DNA of 50,474 bases from Candidatus Enterococcus moelleringii (GTDB taxonomy: Bacteria; Bacillota; Bacilli; Lactobacillales; Enterococcaceae), in the NCBI RefSeq assembly GCF_017377575.1, contig NZ_JAFREM010000040.1, positions 1 through 50,474 on the forward strand. The letters run 5' to 3'. Below the pieces are notes generated by a model. That model saw only the letters and a program-made list of their open reading frames with translations. It was not told where the DNA came from and ran no database searches. Shown here one piece after another: positions 42,774 through 50,474 of the stretch. Position 1 is the stretch's first letter, and every line of letters begins with the position of its first letter. Position numbers and translations under genes: made by a program.

Positions 42774-43376
42774 ATGAATAATCAAGAAATCAAAGATAGC
42801 ATGTTAAATACTTTATCAATCGAAGCCAATACGATTGCTCAGATCAGTGAAACCGTAGATATGGATGTCTTAACGAAACTGGTCCACAAAATTGGCGCTA
42901 AAAAAGGCAAGGTTGTCGTCACTGGCTGTGGAACTTCTGGCGCTGCCGCGAAAAAAATTGTTCATTCATTATCGTGTGTGAGTGTGCCAGCGGTTTATCT
43001 GAATCCTGCCGATGCTGTTCACGGCTCTATGGGGATTATCGCTGAAGGCGACATTGTCATCGTTATTTCAAAAGGTGGAAACACGAAGGAATTAGTCAAT
43101 CTGCTGGATTCAATTAAAGCACAAAAAGCCTATATCGTAGGTGTTGGTGAAAATGAAGAATCAACGATTGGCAAATACTCTGAGTTGTTTGTCAAAATCT
43201 CAGTGGAAAAAGAGCCGGACACCTTTAATATGTTGGCTACAGCTAGTACCTTAGCGGTGATGTCGACTTTTGATGCGGTATGTATTGCGTTAATGACTTA
43301 CACAGGATTCACCAAGGAACAGTTTGGTATCAACCATCCTGGGGGAGCTGTTGGCGATCGTCTGTTAGGCAAATAA
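42774..43376 (+). CDS. SIS-domain sugar-phosphate isomerase (KpsF/GutQ-like)
   Basis: A 200-residue SIS protein with VVTGCGTSGAAAKKIVHSL, NPADAVHGSMG and VIVISKGGNTKELVNLL, and the C-terminal FGINHPGGAVGDRLL characteristic of arabinose-5-phosphate isomerases. It lacks the CBS pair of full-length KpsF. It would interconvert a ketopentose 5-phosphate with arabinose 5-phosphate. Its place with an epimerase and a polyol-phosphate dehydrogenase indicates pentitol catabolism. AAGAAGGG precedes the start. Confidence 0.85.
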   Translation: MNNQEIKDSMLNTLSIEANTIAQISETVDMDVLTKLVHKIGAKKGKVVVTGCGTSGAAAKKIVHSLSCVSVPAVYLNPADAVHGSMGIIAEGDIVIVISKGGNTKELVNLLDSIKAQKAYIVGVGENEESTIGKYSELFVKISVEKEPDTFNMLATASTLAVMSTFDAVCIALMTYTGFTKEQFGINHPGGAVGDRLLGK

Positions 43377-43398
43377 GTGAAATGGAAGGTAACTGCGT

Positions 43399-43860
43399 AT
43401 GGGTGAGTTAGTTAAGATGGTAGATTCGAAAAATATTACTTTTTTTGATGAACAAGATCATTTAGATAAAGAAAAGCTGTTGGAGACAATGAGTGCACTT
43501 TTGCATAAGAATGGATTTGTAAAGGAAAGCTACATTCAGGCAATCAAAGATCGCGAAGCAGTATTTCCAACCGGTCTGAATACGACGACCTTCGGGATTG
43601 CGATTCCTCATACAGATAGTAAACATGTAAACGAAGCAACGATTGCAGTGGGCATATTAAAGCAGCCGGTCATCTTTCAAGAGATGGGTGCTGAAGAAGT
43701 TGAAGTGCCTGTCCGATTGGTCTTTATGCTGGCAATCAAAGAACCAGACAAACAACTGGAAACTCTGCAATCAGTGATTGCTTTAATCGAGAGTGAAGAA
43801 AAAATGAAGGCACTTGTTCATGCAGAAAGTGAATCGGATGTTATTCAGCTGTTAAACTAA
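43399..43860 (+). CDS. PTS EIIA, galactitol/fructose-mannitol family
   Basis: A 153-residue EIIA. The phospho-histidine is H71 in GIAIPHTDSKH, and family strands VPVRLVFMLAIKE and the C-terminal helix are intact. It supplies phosphate to the separate EIIB encoded at 46.1 kb. Third gene of the operon. Confidence 0.9.
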   Translation: MGELVKMVDSKNITFFDEQDHLDKEKLLETMSALLHKNGFVKESYIQAIKDREAVFPTGLNTTTFGIAIPHTDSKHVNEATIAVGILKQPVIFQEMGAEEVEVPVRLVFMLAIKEPDKQLETLQSVIALIESEEKMKALVHAESESDVIQLLN

Positions 43861-43877
43861 CAAAAAAGTCAGGAGTA

Positions 43878-44303
43878 GTGGATATGAAAAGTCTCTTTGA
43901 AGAAATAAATGACCGGATGCTTGGGGAGGTTGGACGAGGAATTGTTGCTTTTCTGATCGAAAATAAGTACCTCTTTTTAGTCCTGTTCGCTATTTATGGT
44001 TTTGTGCTTCTGTACTCAAAAATCGTTTATATGTATTACGTTCCAACAAAAATCAAAAAAATCGTTACCGAAAATCCTTCGTTAACGACTGATCAGTTAT
44101 ATACAAAGTGGAAGAAAGAAAAGGGGCAAGCTCCTGGGTATCTCTTAATTCCAAGTAAAAATGAAATGTGGGTAAAACCGTTAAATCGCTCGAATGGCTG
44201 CTACCAGATGCTTTATTTTAATCGAAAGAGCAGCTATGCCAGCGAACTAGATATGATTGAAAAAATATCCGAAGATCTGAAAGGAGATTTTCACCTTGGT
44301 TAA
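43878..44303 (+). CDS. Membrane protein of unknown function in the PTS operon
   Basis: A 141-residue protein with one clear span (about 31-54, YLFLVLFAIYGFVLLYSKIVYMY cut at its ends), an amphipathic N-terminus and a basic cytoplasmic domain (TDQLYTKWKKEKGQAPGYL, then LIPSKNEMWVKPLNRSNGCY). It sits between EIIA and Rpe and overlaps rpe by eight bases, so it is part of the operon. This is not a standard PTS component. It might be a regulator or accessory of the permease. No family recognised. Confidence 0.65.
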   Translation: MDMKSLFEEINDRMLGEVGRGIVAFLIENKYLFLVLFAIYGFVLLYSKIVYMYYVPTKIKKIVTENPSLTTDQLYTKWKKEKGQAPGYLLIPSKNEMWVKPLNRSNGCYQMLYFNRKSSYASELDMIEKISEDLKGDFHLG

Positions 44304-44946
44304 CAATGAAATTATGCCTTCACTATTTGGGGCTGATATCGGAAACTTACAAAAAGAAGTTATGCCTTTAAAAGATTTAGGCATTGAAATTTTGCACGTT
44401 GATATGATGGACGGAAGCTTTGTTCCGAATATTGCCTTTGGTCCTACTCAAGTGGCAGACTTGAAAAAAATCCTGCCCTTTCAATTTGATGTCCACATGA
44501 TGGTGGAAAATCCTGACAAATTCATTCCGCAATTAGTGGAAGCAGGGGTGGAATATATTAGTATCCATCAAGAAGCCACTGTTCATCTGCTGCGGGGGAT
44601 TCAGCTAATCAAACAGTTAGGTGCTAAAGCTGGAGTTGTATTGAATCCAGGTACACCAGTTGAATCCATCAAAATGGTATTAGATGAAATTGATTACGTG
44701 CTGTTAATGACGGTTAATCCGGGATTGGGCGGACAAAAGCTGTACCCGCCGATTTATAAAAAAATTGCTGCAATGAAGGAATTGATTGGTGAGCGGCCGA
44801 TTGACATCCAAGTGGATGGCGGCGTCAATAATGAGAACATCAAGGCGTGTGCCGAAGCTGGTGCCAATTGGTTCGTGGTAGGTTCTTACATGTTTTCCGG
44901 CAATTCTGCTGAAAAACTAGCGTCATTAGAAAATGCGTTAAATTAA
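44296..44946 (+). CDS. rpe: Ribulose-phosphate 3-epimerase
   Basis: A 216-residue TIM-barrel epimerase with the family motifs: MPSLFGADIGNL, LHVDMMDGSFVPN (metal His/Asp), FDVHMMVENP, VNPGLGGQK and IDIQVDGGVN. It interconverts ribulose 5-phosphate and xylulose 5-phosphate. A TTG start at 44296 follows AAAGGAG, overlapping the membrane protein gene; an in-frame ATG at 44314 would truncate the first strand. In this operon it feeds pentitol-derived ketopentose phosphate into the phosphoketolase or pentose phosphate route. Confidence 0.93.
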   Translation: MVNNEIMPSLFGADIGNLQKEVMPLKDLGIEILHVDMMDGSFVPNIAFGPTQVADLKKILPFQFDVHMMVENPDKFIPQLVEAGVEYISIHQEATVHLLRGIQLIKQLGAKAGVVLNPGTPVESIKMVLDEIDYVLLMTVNPGLGGQKLYPPIYKKIAAMKELIGERPIDIQVDGGVNNENIKACAEAGANWFVVGSYMFSGNSAEKLASLENALN

Positions 44947-44961
44947 GGAGATTGTTGATAG

Positions 44962-46038
44962 ATGAGATCATTGAAATTATATGGAAAACAAGATTTGCGT
45001 TTTGAGGAAGCTGAAAAACCGGTTCTGGAAAAGGAAACGGATGTCATTATTAAAGTCAAAGCAGTCGGCATTTGCGGCTCAGATTTATCTCGCTACAAAA
45101 AATTAGGACCCTATGTTTCAGGTATGGTATGGGGCCATGAATTTTCTGGCGAAGTAGTAGAGACAGGCAGCCAAGTTCGCCACGTAGCAGTTGGTGATCG
45201 TGTAGCTGGGGCACCTTGCTTTACATGTGCCGATTTAGATGTGGAAGAAGAATGCTACTTCTGTAAAAAATCCGAATTTGCTCGCTGTGAAAATCTTACA
45301 GTGATTGGTGCTCGCCATGGTGGAGCCTATGCTGAATACATTCGTTTACCAGAGAAAAATTGTGTGCCGATTCCAGATTCTGTTGATTATGAATCAGCAG
45401 CTATGATCGAACCTTCGGCAGTAGTTGTTCATGGGTTTTACCATACTAATCTGACTGCCGGCGATACGGTGGTAGTGGTTGGTTGCGGAAATATCGGTCT
45501 ATTGTCGATTAAGTTTGCTAAGATTTTTGGTGCTACTAAAATAATTGCAGTGGATATTGCCGATGAAGCCTTGGAAATGGCTAAGGCTGCAGGTGCTTCC
45601 CACACGATCAATTCATTAAAAGTGGACACCTTAGAAACTATCGCCAGCTACACTGATGGCTTGATGTCAGATATTGTAGTGGAATCAGCCGGCTCACCGA
45701 TTACCTCGGCGCAAGTCTTCGCTTATGCGAAAAAAGGCGGTGGCGTAGTATTTATGGGTATCCCGTATGCCGATATATCGATTGAACGTTTCTATTTTGA
45801 AAAAATTGTCCGCAGCGAGCTGAAGGTATGGGGCGCATGGAGCTGTGTATCCGCACCGTTCCCTGGAAAAGAATGGCATACCATCATGGCACTTTTAGAA
45901 AATGGTCAACTAGAATTAAAATCGATGATTACCCATCGACTGACCTTAGCTGAAGGACCAGAAATTTTCGATACTATTACCCATAAAAAACCAGAAGATA
46001 ATTTTGGAAAAGTGATGTTTTTCCCAGAAAAAGAATAG
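44962..46038 (+). CDS. Zinc-dependent polyol-phosphate dehydrogenase (GatD-like)
   Basis: A 358-residue medium-chain dehydrogenase. Catalytic zinc ligands lie in GICGSD and GHEFSGEV. A structural-zinc cysteine cluster spans about CFTCADLD to CYFCKKSEFARC, and the NAD site is VVVGCGNIGLLSIKFA. It is close in layout to galactitol-1-phosphate 5-dehydrogenase. The neighbouring Rpe and SIS isomerase suggest a pentitol phosphate substrate instead. AAGGAG lies just upstream. Confidence 0.9.
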   Translation: MRSLKLYGKQDLRFEEAEKPVLEKETDVIIKVKAVGICGSDLSRYKKLGPYVSGMVWGHEFSGEVVETGSQVRHVAVGDRVAGAPCFTCADLDVEEECYFCKKSEFARCENLTVIGARHGGAYAEYIRLPEKNCVPIPDSVDYESAAMIEPSAVVVHGFYHTNLTAGDTVVVVGCGNIGLLSIKFAKIFGATKIIAVDIADEALEMAKAAGASHTINSLKVDTLETIASYTDGLMSDIVVESAGSPITSAQVFAYAKKGGGVVFMGIPYADISIERFYFEKIVRSELKVWGAWSCVSAPFPGKEWHTIMALLENGQLELKSMITHRLTLAEGPEIFDTITHKKPEDNFGKVMFFPEKE

Positions 46039-46062
46039 ACTGAAAAAGGATGAGTGAGAAGA

Positions 46063-46356
46063 ATGAATCGAAAAAGAATTTATGTGTGCTGCGGTACTGG
46101 AATTGCGACTTCAACAGTGATTGTGAAAAAGGTGTCTGAATTTTTAGATGAAAACAAAGTTCCGTATGATATTAGCCAATGTATTGTTTCTGATGTTCCT
46201 TCCAAAGTTGCTAATAAAAAGCCGGATGTGGTGATTAGTTCAACCACTATTTCCGCTGATTTAGGAGATGTTCCAGTTGTCTTGGGTCGATCGTTTCTAA
46301 CCGGCATCGGCAAAGACAAAACTAAACAAGAAATCAGAGATATTCTAGGATTCTAA
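46063..46356 (+). CDS. PTS EIIB, galactitol family
   Basis: About 97 residues from ATG 46063; a GTG at 46054 is too close to AAGGA. The phosphocysteine motif is YVCCGTGIATST (C10 expected to carry phosphate). It relays phosphate from the EIIA to the incoming polyol bound by EIIC, whose gene starts 18 bases downstream. Confidence 0.9.
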   Translation: MNRKRIYVCCGTGIATSTVIVKKVSEFLDENKVPYDISQCIVSDVPSKVANKKPDVVISSTTISADLGDVPVVLGRSFLTGIGKDKTKQEIRDILGF

Positions 46357-46374
46357 CCATAGGGAGGAAAAGAA

Positions 46375-47637
46375 ATGTCAGTTGTTTTTGACTTTTTCAG
46401 ATACATTATTGATTTAGGTGTTAGTGTAATGATGCCAATCATTATTACCATTTTGGGAGTAATTTTCGGCCGGAAATTATCAGTTTCGTTTAAAGCGGGG
46501 CTGACAGTAGGGATTGGGTTTATTGGGATTAATGTGATGTCAGGGGTCATGATGAATGCCATTACCCCTGTCACACAAGCACTTGTTGACAGATATGATT
46601 TTAGCTTAACGGCTACCGATATTGGCTGGGGGATCGGATCTTCCATCGCTTGGGGAACACCGGTAGTGCCGTTTGTATTTATTGCGATTATTGCCACCAA
46701 TATCGTCATGTTGATGCTCAATTTGACGAAAACGATGGATGTGGACATTTGGAATTATTGGCAGCCATTGTTCATCGCTAGTGCGCTTTACTTAACGACT
46801 GGCAGTATGATTTTGGCAGTAGCTAGTGCAGTCATCAACATGGCGATTATCTTTAAATTAGCTGATTTGACGCAAAAAGATGTCTCTGACGTACTAGGCT
46901 TAGAAGGGATTTCCTTGCCAGCGATGCAAACAACTGGTTGGGCTGTCCTGGGTTATCCAATGAACTGGGTATTAGACAAAATCCCTGGCATCAATAAAAT
47001 CAATTGGACTACCGAAAAAATCCAACAGAAACTAGGAATTTTCGGTGAACCAATGATGATGGGCTTGATGATCGGTGGACTATTGTCAGCAGTAGCAGGG
47101 ATGCCAGTTGCCGATATTTTGACAACCGCAGTGTCGATTGCGGCATCATTAGTCTTGATTCCGAGAATGGTTTCGTTGCTGATGGACGGGTTAATCGTTA
47201 TTTCTGAAGCAGCGCAAGAATTTATGGAGAAACGTTTTGAAGGTCGAGAAATCTACATTGGTTTAGATGCCGCATTAGGGATTGGTCATCCATTTGTTCT
47301 GTCATTAGGATTACTGATGATTCCAATCACGTTAGTTCTAGCGTTTATCTTGCCAGGTAACAAGACCTTGCCATTGGCCGATTTGACTGCTTTGCCGTTT
47401 TACATGATCTTTGCAATCTTGCCATCGAAAGGCAACTTATTTAGAGGAGTGATCACCGGTATCTTCATCGCCGCAATCACCTTGTACATTTCGGGAATTG
47501 CTGCACCAATCATGACCAGCTTGGCAGCTGATATTGGCTACCAAATTCCTGGCGGTGCGACAGAGATTACCTCACTAGCGGTAGGAACCCAGTGGTACTC
47601 ATGGATTGTCTACTTCTTATTAAGTCTTTTAGCATAA
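46375..47637 (+). CDS. PTS EIIC, galactitol family
   Basis: A 420-residue permease of the Gat family with about ten spans. It starts FFRYIIDLGVSVMMPIIITI, has the conserved GIGHPFVLSLGLLMIPITL region near 303 and ends in two spans around YISGIAAPIMTSLA and WYSWIVYFLLSLLA. With EIIA and EIIB it forms the complete transporter. GGGAGG lies nine bases ahead of the ATG. Last gene of the operon. Confidence 0.92.
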   Translation: MSVVFDFFRYIIDLGVSVMMPIIITILGVIFGRKLSVSFKAGLTVGIGFIGINVMSGVMMNAITPVTQALVDRYDFSLTATDIGWGIGSSIAWGTPVVPFVFIAIIATNIVMLMLNLTKTMDVDIWNYWQPLFIASALYLTTGSMILAVASAVINMAIIFKLADLTQKDVSDVLGLEGISLPAMQTTGWAVLGYPMNWVLDKIPGINKINWTTEKIQQKLGIFGEPMMMGLMIGGLLSAVAGMPVADILTTAVSIAASLVLIPRMVSLLMDGLIVISEAAQEFMEKRFEGREIYIGLDAALGIGHPFVLSLGLLMIPITLVLAFILPGNKTLPLADLTALPFYMIFAILPSKGNLFRGVITGIFIAAITLYISGIAAPIMTSLAADIGYQIPGGATEITSLAVGTQWYSWIVYFLLSLLA

Positions 47638-47648
47638 AGTAAATAAGC

Positions 47649-47692
47649 GACATGGGTTAGTCTTTGTAAGAGACTAACTCATGTCGTTTTTA
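47649..47692 (+). terminator. Terminator of the Gat-type operon
   Basis: CGACATGGGTTAGTC pairs with GACTAACTCATGTCG (one G-U) around a nine-base loop and is followed by TTTTT. Confidence 0.9.
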
Positions 47693-47870
47693 TTCTGCGT
47701 ATTTTTTTATATGACCTCTTATCAACAGCTTAGGCTAATTTACATTGAAAAACTATGTTTTCCGCTCTTCTAAAAATCCTCTAGTTTATTAGAAAGAAAT
47801 GAGATAAAGTAAATATATGATCAAATGATTGATCCACGCTTTTTAAATTGTTTACAAGGAGGGGAAGCCG

Positions 47871-50441
47871 TTGAAAACAAATAAAAGCCGCATCATGGAA
47901 TTAATAAAGGAGAGAAAGGAAGCTTTCACAACGATTGAACTGGCTGATGAGTTAGGAGTTACGCGTTCGACAGTCAGTAAAATATTGAATCAATTGGTGA
48001 AAGAAAATGTGTTGGAGAAAGTTGAGAAGTATCCGGTAAAATACCGACTAGCCGCTGGAAAAGAGCAGTCGGTATTTGCCAACGTAGTGGGCTATGATGG
48101 GAGTTTGTTGAAACAAATCGTCAGCTGCAAAAGTGCAGTCACCTATCCGCCTAAAGGACTGCCTATTTTAATCTTAGGGGAATCCGGTGTCGGAAAAAGT
48201 TTTTTAGCGGAGTATATTTATGAATATGCCAAAGCTAAAGGTGTCGTTAGCCAATCTGCACCATTGAAAATATTGAACTGTGCCGATTATGCCAATAATC
48301 CAGAACTTTTATCAGCAGCACTTTTTGGCTATGCCAAAGGTAGTTTTACTGGAGCAACCACGGAAAAAGAAGGCTTATTCGATGGGGCTGATGGCGGATA
48401 TTTATTTCTAGATGAAGTTCATCGCTTGCCGCCGATTGGACAAGAAAAGCTGTTTCGCTATTTGGACAAGGGCGTGATTTCTAAGCTGGGTTCTCAAATC
48501 GAGCAAAAGCTGGATGTTCGCTTGATTTTCGCCACTACGGAATCAACTTCTGTTATGCTGGATACCTTTGTGAGAAGAATTCCACTGGTTATTCATTTGC
48601 CAAAATATGCTGAACGGCCAATTGATGAGCGGTTTCAGGTTATTTATCATCTATTTGAGAAAGAAATGCAGAATCTGACCAAGCCAATCGAAGTCTCCAG
48701 CAACTTATATAACCAACTAATCATGTTTGATGAAAAGGGCAATATTGGAGCAATCAAGAATGTAATCAAAGTGGCCTTGGCGCAAGCCGCCCATCGCCAA
48801 ACAGGTGAGATCATTAAAGTGAATTCCACCAATACGTATCTTTCCAATTACAATAATTTTAAATTTGTTACCTCGAACATTGTTGTAGATAAGAACGATA
48901 CGTACCGTTTTCAAAATAGAAGTAAAAAAATAGAGAGCTTCACCAAGAGTAAGTTGGATGAAATCTCAGAGCTGTTAAAAGCGAACGACGATAAGGAACG
49001 TTTGCGAGCAGCGATTCTAGATTTGATTAAAGAGATTGATAAAACAGAAGAAAAAGAAATCAATTTCAAAGTCTTTTACCCATCTATTCTGAATATCTTA
49101 GAGTACCTGGACACTAATTACGGCTTTAAGTTCAGTAAACGTCACGTAACTTTTTTCTCTAAACTGGTTTCACAGATTAACAAACAAATGTTGGATAATA
49201 CGATTAATGATCAGGATTACGAAAAAATTCTGCGCTTAGTCAAAACCAAGTACTATAAACTATACAAAATTTCGACAGTTTTTGTAGAATTAGTGCGGAT
49301 TAATCTAGACATCGAATACCTGAGCAACTATTTTACCCTTGTCTCGTTTTTGTATTTTTTACGGAAATCGGGGGACCAAAGTGAGATTCCTTATTTGATT
49401 CTGATCTGTCATGGGGTTTCAACAGCAACTAGTATTGCCAGCCTAGTTAATCAAACCTTTAGTCAATATATCTTTGAAGGAATTGATATGCCTTTTGATG
49501 CCACTAAAGAAGATGTGCTGAGAAAGCTGAAGAAAAGCTTGAAAAACATTGACTCTTCCAAAGGAGTCCTGCTGCTGGTGGATATGGGATCGCTAATCGG
49601 AATTATTGATGATATTGAAGGAGAGATCACTGGTGAAGTTGGTATTATGAACAATATCTCTTCGCAGGTGGCACTAGAGGCAGCCAATTTAATTCTACAA
49701 AAGAAATCCATCAATGAAGTCATTATTCATCTGGAAAAAGGTGTAAAAAATATAACCAAGTATATTCCGGCTAAAGAAAAGAGTAAGGTCATTGTTATAT
49801 CTTGTATGACCGGAATTGGCAGTGCCAATAAGATTAAGAAAATCTTGACCAAATGCTTTATAGACACCAAAACGGAATTCATCTGTTGCGATTTTAATAC
49901 GGTTAGAAGTGAACAAGAGATGCAGGAAATTACTAAAGAGTACAGTAAAGCTTTGGTTATCACTACTTCAAAAAGCAATATTCCCGGAAAATCCATCACT
50001 CTTCATGAACTGCTGAGTGAAAAAGGGGAAGCAGTGGTCAAAGAGTTCTACACCGAAAGCGCCAACGGAGAAGAGCTTCGCCAAATTTTTGATAAACTGA
50101 CGAAAGAATTCACATTAGAAAATCTGATGGAACAGTTAACCATCTTAAATCCAACTAAATTAATCAATGACGTAGCTGAATTCATCTCAGAGATCGAAGA
50201 AGACTTAGATAAAAGCTACAGCTCCTCTGAAAAAAAAGTCCTGTTTATGCATGTATCTATCATGATTGAGCGTTTATTATTAGAAAGCCACAGCAATTTA
50301 GAGAGCAAGTGTTCCAATTCTGTTGAAGAGTGTGACGCAAAGCTAGCCGAAGTGTTGAAAAAACGACTAAGTGTGATAGAGAGTAAATATAATGTGACGG
50401 TTAATGCAAGAGAACTGGGGCTTTTACAAAATATAATATAG
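47871..50441 (+). CDS. LevR-family sigma-54-dependent PTS regulator
   Basis: An 856-residue activator. An N-terminal winged helix (FTTIELADELGVTRSTVSKIL) is followed by an AAA+ domain with Walker A GESGVGKS (103-110), the sigma-54 contact loop GSFTGA (157-162, for GAFTGA) and Walker B GGYLFLDEVHR. Then come PRD1, an EIIA-Man domain with H514 in LICHGVSTATS, an EIIB-Gat-like domain with C645 in ISCMTGIGSA, and PRD2 at the C-terminus. The TTG start is set by AAGGAGGGG. It activates a sigma-54 promoter, usually of a mannose-family PTS. None is in the window and no -24/-12 promoter was seen, so the target is probably downstream. Confidence 0.92.
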   Translation: MKTNKSRIMELIKERKEAFTTIELADELGVTRSTVSKILNQLVKENVLEKVEKYPVKYRLAAGKEQSVFANVVGYDGSLLKQIVSCKSAVTYPPKGLPILILGESGVGKSFLAEYIYEYAKAKGVVSQSAPLKILNCADYANNPELLSAALFGYAKGSFTGATTEKEGLFDGADGGYLFLDEVHRLPPIGQEKLFRYLDKGVISKLGSQIEQKLDVRLIFATTESTSVMLDTFVRRIPLVIHLPKYAERPIDERFQVIYHLFEKEMQNLTKPIEVSSNLYNQLIMFDEKGNIGAIKNVIKVALAQAAHRQTGEIIKVNSTNTYLSNYNNFKFVTSNIVVDKNDTYRFQNRSKKIESFTKSKLDEISELLKANDDKERLRAAILDLIKEIDKTEEKEINFKVFYPSILNILEYLDTNYGFKFSKRHVTFFSKLVSQINKQMLDNTINDQDYEKILRLVKTKYYKLYKISTVFVELVRINLDIEYLSNYFTLVSFLYFLRKSGDQSEIPYLILICHGVSTATSIASLVNQTFSQYIFEGIDMPFDATKEDVLRKLKKSLKNIDSSKGVLLLVDMGSLIGIIDDIEGEITGEVGIMNNISSQVALEAANLILQKKSINEVIIHLEKGVKNITKYIPAKEKSKVIVISCMTGIGSANKIKKILTKCFIDTKTEFICCDFNTVRSEQEMQEITKEYSKALVITTSKSNIPGKSITLHELLSEKGEAVVKEFYTESANGEELRQIFDKLTKEFTLENLMEQLTILNPTKLINDVAEFISEIEEDLDKSYSSSEKKVLFMHVSIMIERLLLESHSNLESKCSNSVEECDAKLAEVLKKRLSVIESKYNVTVNARELGLLQNII

Positions 50442-50474
50442 ATAAATGGTTGTTAGAGGCTGTGACATAAGTCG

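Noticed and set aside
50440-50474. Start of a dispersed enterococcal repeat at the window end (GAGGCTGTGACATAAGTC)
   Set aside because: It looks familiar as an intergenic repeat, but the window cuts it off and no second copy is present here to support it.

Overview
The window reads as chromosome of a low-GC Gram-positive lactic acid bacterium, most probably an Enterococcus (perhaps one of the large-genome, sugar-versatile species). The evidence is strong AGGAGG ribosome sites, several complete PTS operons with PRD regulators, an LtaS-type lipoteichoic acid synthase, a PASTA protein linked to a MacB-like exporter, and a LevR-type regulator. The species call is inference. No rRNA, tRNA, CRISPR array, transposase or integrase was seen.

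Layout. (1) 1-2.6 kb: a three-gene operon of a 4-oxalocrotonate tautomerase-like protein, an NTF2/SnoaL-like protein and a DXS-like thiamine-diphosphate enzyme that lacks both substrate-phosphate arginines. (2) 2.65-6.34 kb: an islet of unrecognised small genes and one large membrane-anchored protein, flanked by diverged direct copies of a terminator cassette that includes the 3' end of the next gene. (3) 6.3-9.1 kb: a Na/Pi cotransporter, a DsrE-like protein and a type I toxin-antitoxin locus of the holin-like toxin family. (4) 9.2-19.3 kb: a sugar block with an EIIBC, a GH1 phospho-glycosidase, two lipoprotein enzymes, an RpiR regulator, a sialate-O-acetylesterase-like enzyme and a methyltransferase. 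Two promoters here share the same operator pair, so the block looks like one regulon; copies of a hairpin repeat and of a small gene lie at both edges. (5) 19.3-24.1 kb: LTA synthase, an ankyrin protein, a small unknown protein and a DUF3800 protein.

(6) 24.1-30.9 kb: a mannitol-type PTS operon (EIICB, MtlR, EIIA) followed by two tandem MtlD-like dehydrogenases that both lack the family's conserved active-site histidine. A shared operator lies ahead of mtlA and, inverted, ahead of mtlF, and a candidate small RNA precedes the operon. (7) 31-32.9 kb: a BlaI/BlaR1-like pair and a divergent 56-codon gene. (8) 33-36.8 kb: a PASTA protein and ABC exporter. (9) 37-40.3 kb: a lipoprotein, a small membrane protein and an orphan PRD regulator. 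(10) 40.6-47.7 kb: a Gat-type PTS operon with SIS isomerase, ribulose-phosphate epimerase and polyol-phosphate dehydrogenase, which fits a pentitol better than galactitol. (11) 47.9-50.4 kb: a LevR-type sigma-54 activator whose target is probably beyond the window.

The most promising observations are the altered DXS-like operon, the paired His-less MtlD homologues, the two-promoter RpiR regulon with identical 30-bp operator spacing, the repeat-flanked islet, and the toxin mRNA with complementary 5' and 3' ends.
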